Below, piece after piece: positions 57,537 to 64,000 of a DNA stretch of 64,000 bases. The notes beneath the pieces were generated by a model. It made no database searches. It had not been told where the DNA came from and was given only the letters and a program-made list of their open reading frames with translations. Source of the DNA: Gnetum montanum (lineage: Eukaryota > Streptophyta > Gnetopsida > Gnetales > Gnetaceae); NCBI GenBank assembly GCA_015680685.1, contig MNCI01027470.1, positions 50,515 to 114,514 of the forward strand, read 5' to 3'. Position 1 is the stretch's first letter. Each line of letters opens with the position of its first letter. The position numbers and the translations under genes are program-made.

Positions 57537-60500
57537 ATGACTACGTATGAGCATCTTCACTCACCTCTAGTCCTAACTAGGCCCCATGGTGATCTCATGT
57601 GATGCACTGACCTTCAATGCCTAGACCTTGAGCCCATAGTCTATGATGAATACATAACATCTATAGAGGCACAGCTAAACTGGCTAGACCATCTAGTTAG
57701 GGCTCTAGATCTAGAGGTAGGTGACATCACTAAGGATCCCATTGTTGAAGTCCCTTTAGAAACACCTAGTGGCAAGGTGAAAACATTGAAACTTAGTTTT
57801 TTGTTAAAGCCTCAACATGTCCAAAACATTGCAAAAGTACTCAACAATAACATCAAGGCATTTGCATGGTCTTACGAAGACATGCTAGGCCTAGATCCTC
57901 ACGTAGTACAACACAACATAATTCTCAATCCCAACATCAAACCAGTCAAGTAAAAAGCTTGCAAGGTTAGGCTTGAGGTGGCATTGGCAATCTATGATGA
58001 AATCACCAAGCTCTACAAAGCTAGTTTCATCTAGGCTGTTGACTACGTAGACTAGGTCTCCAACATTGTGGTTGTACCCAAGAAAAATGGAAGTATATGC
58101 ATCTACATAGAATTCTAGGACATGAATAAGGCAACCATTAAAGATGACTTTCTGTTGCCTGGTATTGACCAATTGATCGATACTATGGCTAGTCATGCCT
58201 TGTTGTCCTTCATGGATGGGTTCTTAGGTTACAACTATATTTAGATCAACCCAGAGCACTAGCTCAGTACTATGTTTATGACCCTTTGGGGTACATTTTG
58301 CTACATAATGATGTCCTTTGGGCTTAAGAACGCATGAGTGACTTATCAACGAGCCATGACGTACATTTTTAGCAATTACCTGTTAGGTCTACTCAATGAT
58401 TATGTTGATGATATAATGGTTAAGTCCAAGGCATCACACAATCATGCAAATGACTTAGACCTTGTGCTCAAACATTGCTTGAAGCATGAGCTTAGGTTAA
58501 ATCCTAGGAAATGTATCTTTGGTGTCAAAACAGGTTGCATGCTAGGTTTCATAGTATCCAAAGTAGGCATACGCATAGACCCCGATAAGGTTAAGGCCAT
58601 TATCAACTTAGCATCACTGACTAACCTTAAGGAGCTATGAGGGTTACAAGGTAGATTGCAATTCATACATTAGTTCATGCATGGTTGACTAACAAGTTGC
58701 AACCAATGCAACACTTGCTTAAAAAGGAAGTCCATTTTGAGTGGACAGCTCATTGACAATCTTAAAAAGGAGCTGGCTCAACTTCCAACAGTCTACCCTC
58801 CACAAGGAGATAAACCATTCTACATCTACCTTGCTACCTCTAATGTGTCCATCACTTCTCTGCTTTGTCAAAAGTGAGACAATGGCATAGAGGTCCCAGT
58901 ATACTACCTAAGCCATGCATTGATTGCCTATGAAGCAAAGTATAACGATGTGAAGAACTTCCTTGCCTTAGTCTTTGCACTCAAGAAGTAGAGGCATTAT
59001 CTTTTCCACAGCCAAGTCAACATCATCTGCAAAAGTAAAATGTACTACGAGCAATTACAACGAATATTTACAAGAACAGTTGCATAGCATGTTGGAAAGC
59101 AATAACCACAAAGTTTGACCTACATTACATTGCACAAACATCAACCAAAGGTCAAGTAATAGCCGCACAACTTACAACTTCCCCAATTGATGATCAAGTA
59201 ATGATAGATCTGGAATTTCTAGATGAGCATGTCACTAGCATAAGCCAAGTGCCTAACAACTTCAAGGCACTCTTACACTTTGATGATGCTTCAACCTCTC
59301 AAGGGGGTAGTGTCATTGCTATAATCACGTTCCCCTCCAAGGAGGTCTGACCCTTCATGTATTACTTTGCATTTCCATGTACTAACAATGTGGCAAAGTA
59401 TAAGGGTCTCCTCCAGGGTATCCTAGCAGCTCTTGACCTAGGAATACAAAACGTAGCGATCCAAGGTGACTCACAACTGGTAGTCAACTAAGTCACAGAG
59501 GCTTACACTTATAAAGCTTAACACTTGCAACCTTAATTTGACCTGGCAAAGTACTTTCTCAAGCAATTTGCAACTGCTAATGTTCAACATATCCCCTGTA
59601 ACAAAAATGCCATTACCAATGTATTAGCGACATTAGCCATAAGCATTGCACATGACATGTTTCACGCCTTGTCCACCTTAGTGGCAAATTATACTGCGCC
59701 TATCACACAAACAACGAACATTGCATCTATAGCCATAGTAAGCATGACCCACACAGTAGAGTGGTACAATGACATTAAGGTGTACCTTCTACAAGGTGAA
59801 CCTCTACAACATCTACCCACTACTCAAAAGGATGCAATGCGAAAATGATCATAGTAGTACATCATCGTGGATGATAGCACACTATGTCGCAGATGCTACG
59901 ATGCTGTGCTGTTGACCTGCTTTAACGATAGCGAAGTGCAAACGATCATTGAACAAGTCCACGAGGGACTCTGTAGAGGTCACATAGCACCTAGGGAAAT
60001 GGTCACAAAGATCAGACGCTTAGGCTACTATTGGCCTTACATGGAGCACGATTACATCTCTAAGGCCAAGACATGTAACATGTGTCAATGGCATGGCAAC
60101 TTAATGCATGTGCCACCAACTAAACTACATACATTACAGATCACATGGCCATTCCAACGTTGGGAGTTGGACATCATAGGGCCTATAGTGCCTATGTCCT
60201 CCATAGGGCATAGCTTCATTATAACTGCAACTGAGTATTTTACGAAGTGGGTTGATGCTATTTCCCTTAGAAAAATGACCTCACAACAGGTTTGCAAATT
60301 CATACTTGACAACATAGTGACCTATTTTGGTTTATCCATGATCATTGTCATCAACAATGGGCCACAGTTTAGTAATGTTGAGACCAAAGCCTTTTGCAAG
60401 CACTTCAAGATCAAACATTCCTTTTCATCGTCCTACTATCCACAAGCAAATGGCCAAGCAAAGGCCACAAACAAGGTCTTCGTCAATCTTCTGAAGAAGA

Positions 60501-61003
60501 TGCTTAGCAGCAGCAAGTGATGATGGCACGAGAAACTGATCTACACACTTTGGGCCTACTGTGTGACATGAAGAATTGCAATAGGTAAGACATCATATAG
60601 TTTGGTTTATGGGTCTAAAGCCATCTTGCCTCTCAAATTGCAAGTTTCATTGCTCCATCTAATCCTCTCAAGCTTCATCAATGAGGCTCAAAATGATGAG
60701 TTGAGAACCATGAACCTCGACTCCATAGAGGAGGAGTGCATGTTGACACTTGATCGTATCAAGTGATACCAACAAATGCAATGGCAAAAACATCATCACA
60801 ATCAACATCAATGCCTAATCAAGAAGGGGGACTTAGTCCTCAAGGCTGTTCACAAACCCACAGAAAAATTCTCAATCAACTAGGAAGGGCCTTTCATGTT
60901 CGTCAAGGCTTATGATAATGGGGAATTCAAGCTTGCTGACCACAACAGTAATGAATTTGCCAATCCAGTGAACCATTCGTATCTAAAGCCGTACTACGCA
61001 TAG
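57537..61003 (+). pseudogene. Tat/Ogre-type Ty3/gypsy pol: RT, RNase H, second RNase H, integrase
   Basis: Begins MTTYEHLHSPL and ends at TAG after LKPYYA; gag and protease are absent. RT: IKAFAWSYEDMLGLD, VVVPKKNGSICIY, LLPGIDQLID, FMDGFLGYN, MSFGLKNA, and the catalytic YVDDIMVKSK at 58401. RNase H follows (about 58750-59080: YLSHA-type and HYLF-type blocks). A second RNase H, DDAS at about 59280, AKYKGLLQGILAALDLG, and GDSQLVVN at about 59465, is the extra archaeal-type domain typical of Tat-lineage elements. Integrase is the longest open part (59867-60520). Stops and frameshifts abound. Family function: retrotransposition. Confidence 0.85.
59867..60520 (+). pseudogene. Integrase part of the Tat-type pol, open for 217 codons
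   Basis: Zinc-binding HHCC: VHEGLCRGHIAPREM...CNMCQ. Core: RWELDIIGPI (first catalytic Asp present), VINNGPQFSN (second Asp replaced by Asn), and YYPQANGQAKATN (catalytic Glu replaced by Lys). Both replacements are G-to-A changes. Although open, it could not be catalytic. Confidence 0.85.
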
Positions 61004-61024
61004 CATGCAACACCATATCAATGA

Positions 61025-61525
61025 TAAAGAAAAGGTAAGCCATAGTCTGCTATGACTATAAATTGGCACAACGAGCCCACTACGGCTATAAATTGGCATA
61101 GCATGTTCGCTACGACATTAAACTGGCATCCACATCCATAGTCTACTATGATTATAAACTAGCACAACAAGTCTGCTATGACTATAAATTGGCACATCCA
61201 CTATATCTATAAACTAGGACAGATAGTATACTATGACTATAAACTAGCACAGGTAGTCTGCTATGACTATAAATTGGTACAACAAATCCACCATGACTAT
61301 AAACTGGCATAGACTGTCTACCATGACACTAAACTAGCACAACTCGTCCTTGGGTCATGATGTTAAACTAACATAGCAGCACGTATGCTATGACGTTAAA
61401 CAAGCATGCAATAATCTACTAGGATTATAAACTAGCAAGCCATGGTCTACCAAGATAAACTAGACCCATGGTCTACTAGGACCCTAAACTAGCACAACAT
61501 ACAATCTACCAAGACCTTAAATTGG
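61025..61525. repeat. Minisatellite, unit about 30 bp, after the Tat pol
   Basis: Around fifteen degenerate copies of a unit like TCTGCTATGACTATAAA followed by TTGGCACAACA. Variants include CTACGGC, CTACGAC and CCATGAC in place of CTATGAC, and AACTAGCA for AATTGGCA. It begins just after the pol stop codon, in the 3' untranslated region of the element. Similar TAAACTGGC phrases also occur at 57343 and 57373, next to the start of this pol. Confidence 0.9.
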
Positions 61526-63120
61526 GTTTATAGTTCAACACACATAGCTTTGTGGTAAAGCAAGTGATAATACTTCTAACTTCATGCCATCTACCCACAT
61601 CTTGTGGACGGGGAGGCAACACTACAATTCTAGAGTGAATTTCCTATCATCAAAAGAGGCCTCTGGAGTAATTTGTAGTGTTACCGTCCCTTGGAATCTT
61701 GTTGACTTTCAAAGATGTTCTTGGAAATTTTGTTGACCTTCTAGAGCTCCTACCAAAGTCCTCTGGAGCTCTTGCCATGGTTGCCAATGCTATTAGCTCA
61801 AGGCCACACCTCTAGCATTACTAGCCTTAGGCATTTCATTTTTGCTTGGAGCTCTCATCGTCAACGCAACCCTTTGGAACAATGGTAGCATTATGACCTC
61901 CATATCCTCGTCGAATCTTTCAAGCTCTTGCCATTGCTCGAGCACTCGCCACCAATGTGGTCGTTGGAGCTTTTGTAGCGTTCTTGCTCTAACACCTACA
62001 CTAGTTTTCTTTCATTGGTTGTTTAAGCTCTTGCAACTAGTCCAACTATTGTAGTACTTGTAGCACCCTCACATCTTGTAGCTTATTCTCATCTCATGTT
62101 GTATGGCTATTTCTTGTTTTCTTTGCATTGTGCTTGCAGGACAAAGCCTCAAAGGTGGTCGTGCAAAGATGCATCTCATTATAGTGGCAAGTCATCACAT
62201 CACTTTGATGTGCATGATCGGACTAGCTAAGCTACTCAAGAGTGCATATCCTTATTACCCCGTTATAGCTTGCTCAAATTCACCATTTTTACTTTGCATT
62301 TCCCTACCTTCCCCTGCATCACTGAGCTTGCAACCCCTTCGATGCACATGACATCCTCTTTACGTCAAGTGCAAAACCCATAGCAGACGTAATGCAACTC
62401 GTCCTATGAGAAGCCTCTATGGGCTAGTCAAAGCCCAAGTGGATGTAATGTAACTTATCTCAAGGAGGAAACACCTATCCTACAAACACAACATGGTTGC
62501 ACTAAAGCAAAGCTCATTAGGTGGCACACAGCCCACTTGATGAAAAGCATCCTATAGCTAGCATCTTGTAAAGTGCAGAACCCAAAGTAGGTTTGCCATG
62601 TAGTCAAAAAGCAAAAAAAAAAAAGAAGCAAAGAGGAATGGGGCAAAACATGTCCCCAAGAAAAACTAGCAAAGCTACAATTTCGTAACAAGTCTAACCC
62701 TGAATCCTCATCAACCTTCTTATAAGCACACCGACGAGATGTCATAATTTCAAGGGCAAACCATCTTGGTGCCATGGACATTGACTCGCTCATAAGCATT
62801 CCTATGAGGGATCATTGTTTTGGTGACAAGCCACCTTGGTGCCATGATCATCGTTAGCTGTGTTAACTCTGCATCTTGCAATATCACACTATTTGCATTC
62901 CATTCCCCTATCATTCCCTAGCACATTCCCTACAACTTTGACTCCTAGCATATCAACATCCAATTAGGTAATGATGGGCGATGTTAGTGCTAACCTTGTT
63001 GTGGTGTTTTGTGTTCTTTGTTGACATCTCTCAGGCCACTCCTCCAAATGTCGACAAAGAAGGACCAATGAAACACCACCAAATTCAGGCCACTGGGTCT
63101 TGACTACAGATTTATCTAAG
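61526..63120 (+). other. Non-coding 3' region of the Tat-type element
   Basis: CA- and CT-rich sequence with short repeats, including two CCATCTTGGTGCCATG-type phrases near 62760 and 62830. I see no protein family; the frames 61842-62054, 62103-62351 and 62455-62799 look like chance. Location between integrase and an expected LTR fits the long untranslated region of Tat elements. Confidence 0.45.
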
Positions 63121-63129
63121 TGTTAAAAC

Positions 63130-64000
63130 TTGGAAAATGTTTTCTAAGTGTTGAGACTACACTCCCCACTACTGGGACTACACTCTAGAGCGTACTTAGC
63201 GTAGTTGACACAAACAATCCAGATTTGCAAAATTTTTCTAAGTGTCGACAGAAGCTGCAAAATTTTCTAAGGGTTGGACTATGCTCTTCCTACCGGGACT
63301 ATGCTCCAGAGCATAGTTAGCATAGTTAGCACACTAGTGGCTAGTTTTGCAAATTTTCCCAAGTATCAAGCCAAAGGTTATTAGGCTGACTTGAGATGGA
63401 AGAAGTAGTTGGATGGATTTTCTAACTTCTAAGACTACGCTCCCTACTCTGCTCCAGAGCATAGTCACCAGAGTCTATACAAGGACATCAATTTTTGCCA
63501 TATTCTTCTAAGTGTCAAGGCTATGCTCTCACTACCGGGACTATGCTCTAGACTGTTGTTAGCGTAGTCTGCACAAAAACACATTTTTTTTGCAAAATTT
63601 GTCTAACTGTTGGACTACGCTCTAAAGCATAGTTAGCATAGTCATGTAAAACTACCTCTAGAAGCCTCCAGAACTCAACACAGGCCTTCATCTTAGGTCC
63701 AACATTCCTTTAGCAAGCAAGATCAGCAATTGGCATTTCTTTGGCATCCCCCATTTGCCCATAAATTATACCTATGCTCAACACCACTCAAGAGAGTGGA
63801 CAGCATAGTCCTAGAGCGTAGTCTCCAAAACTACACTGTTTTGCATTATTTTCAAGTACTTGGCGGTCCATCTGTCACTCGCACATGTATTCTTAGTAGT
63901 GTAATCATAGTTTGGTAGTCTCATAGGGTCCATTGTAGCACACTAGTAGAACACCACTTGCTTCAATGGAAGCGTAGTTCGGGCTAGCATAGTCCCGACT
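63130..64000. repeat. Degenerate tandem repeats with palindromic core, to the window end
   Basis: Units of roughly 100-130 bp contain CTAAGTGTTGGACTACGCTC-like and CTACCGGGACTATGCTC-like phrases, then an AGAGCATAGTTAGCATAGT-like phrase and a TTTGCAAAATTTT-like phrase. One copy holds a perfect palindrome ACTATGCTC-CA-GAGCATAGT at 63298-63317. Copies lie at about 63120-63215, 63230-63340, 63345-63480, 63500-63575 and 63590-63640, with fragments at 63800-63830 and 63970-64000. It runs off the window. Lineage suggests the Tat 3' UTR; this is inference. Confidence 0.7.

Noticed and set aside
61025-64000. CRISPR-like array
   Set aside because: The repeats are degenerate, without unique spacers of constant length, no cas genes occur, and the context is a plant retrotransposon.
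1-64000. rRNA genes, functional tRNA genes or organelle-derived DNA
   Set aside because: No recognisable rRNA or complete tRNA cloverleaf and no organellar gene sequence was seen on either strand.

Overview
The window looks like nuclear DNA of a seed plant with a large, repeat-rich genome. The one convincing host gene is a plant-type ATG18 (BCAS3-domain clade). It is spread over 21 kb with plant-like GT-AG introns, one of them about 15 kb long. Almost everything else is decayed retrotransposon sequence: Ty3/gypsy of the Athila and Tat types, Ty1/copia and LINEs. Very long TE-filled introns and old elements full of stop codons fit a gymnosperm such as a conifer, but that is inference and the species cannot be named from the sequence. 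Two runs of N (41667-41917 and 55180-55780) are assembly gaps.

Layout. 1-2829: 3' end and LTR of an Athila-like element. 2830-4065: AT-rich spacer. 4066-16758: a nearly full-length, broken Athila-like element (element 1) with an unusually long 3' reading frame. 16759-17972: spacer with a tRNA-like SINE candidate. 17973-27916: a full-length related element (element 2), with LTRs at both ends, a tRNA-Asp-type primer binding site and a perfect 5-bp target duplication ATGTT. 27917-30252: spacer and the likely promoter of the gene. 30253-51406: the ATG18g/h-like gene on the + strand, eight coding exons, predicted 1045 aa. Intron 6 (35245-50492) holds minus-strand LINE and copia relics, a plus-strand LINE endonuclease fragment, a minus-strand LINE zinc-knuckle ORF beside the first N gap, a minus-strand coiled-coil pseudogene and several minisatellites. 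51407-53100: 3' flank with a second tRNA-like SINE candidate. 53143-54240: a minisatellite and a LINE 3' end. 54655-56640: a tandemly duplicated block of about 430 bp with an LTR inserted between the copies (5-bp duplication AACAT; the second N gap is inside it). 57000-57340: reverse-strand Athila-like integrase fragment. 57537-64000: a Tat/Ogre-type element lacking gag and protease but carrying RT, RNase H, a second RNase H and integrase, followed by tandem-repeat-rich 3' sequence that runs off the window.

Only the ATG18 gene appears functional: its exons join in frame without stops. Every transposon reading frame is interrupted, often by TAG or TAA where CAG, CAA or TGG is expected, as methylcytosine deamination would produce. 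I did not find a clearly new biological system. The observations most worth following are the long 3' ORF of element 1, the hairpin that replaces its primer-binding region, the palindromic repeats of the Tat 3' region, the coiled-coil pseudogene in intron 6, and the very small last exon of ATG18.
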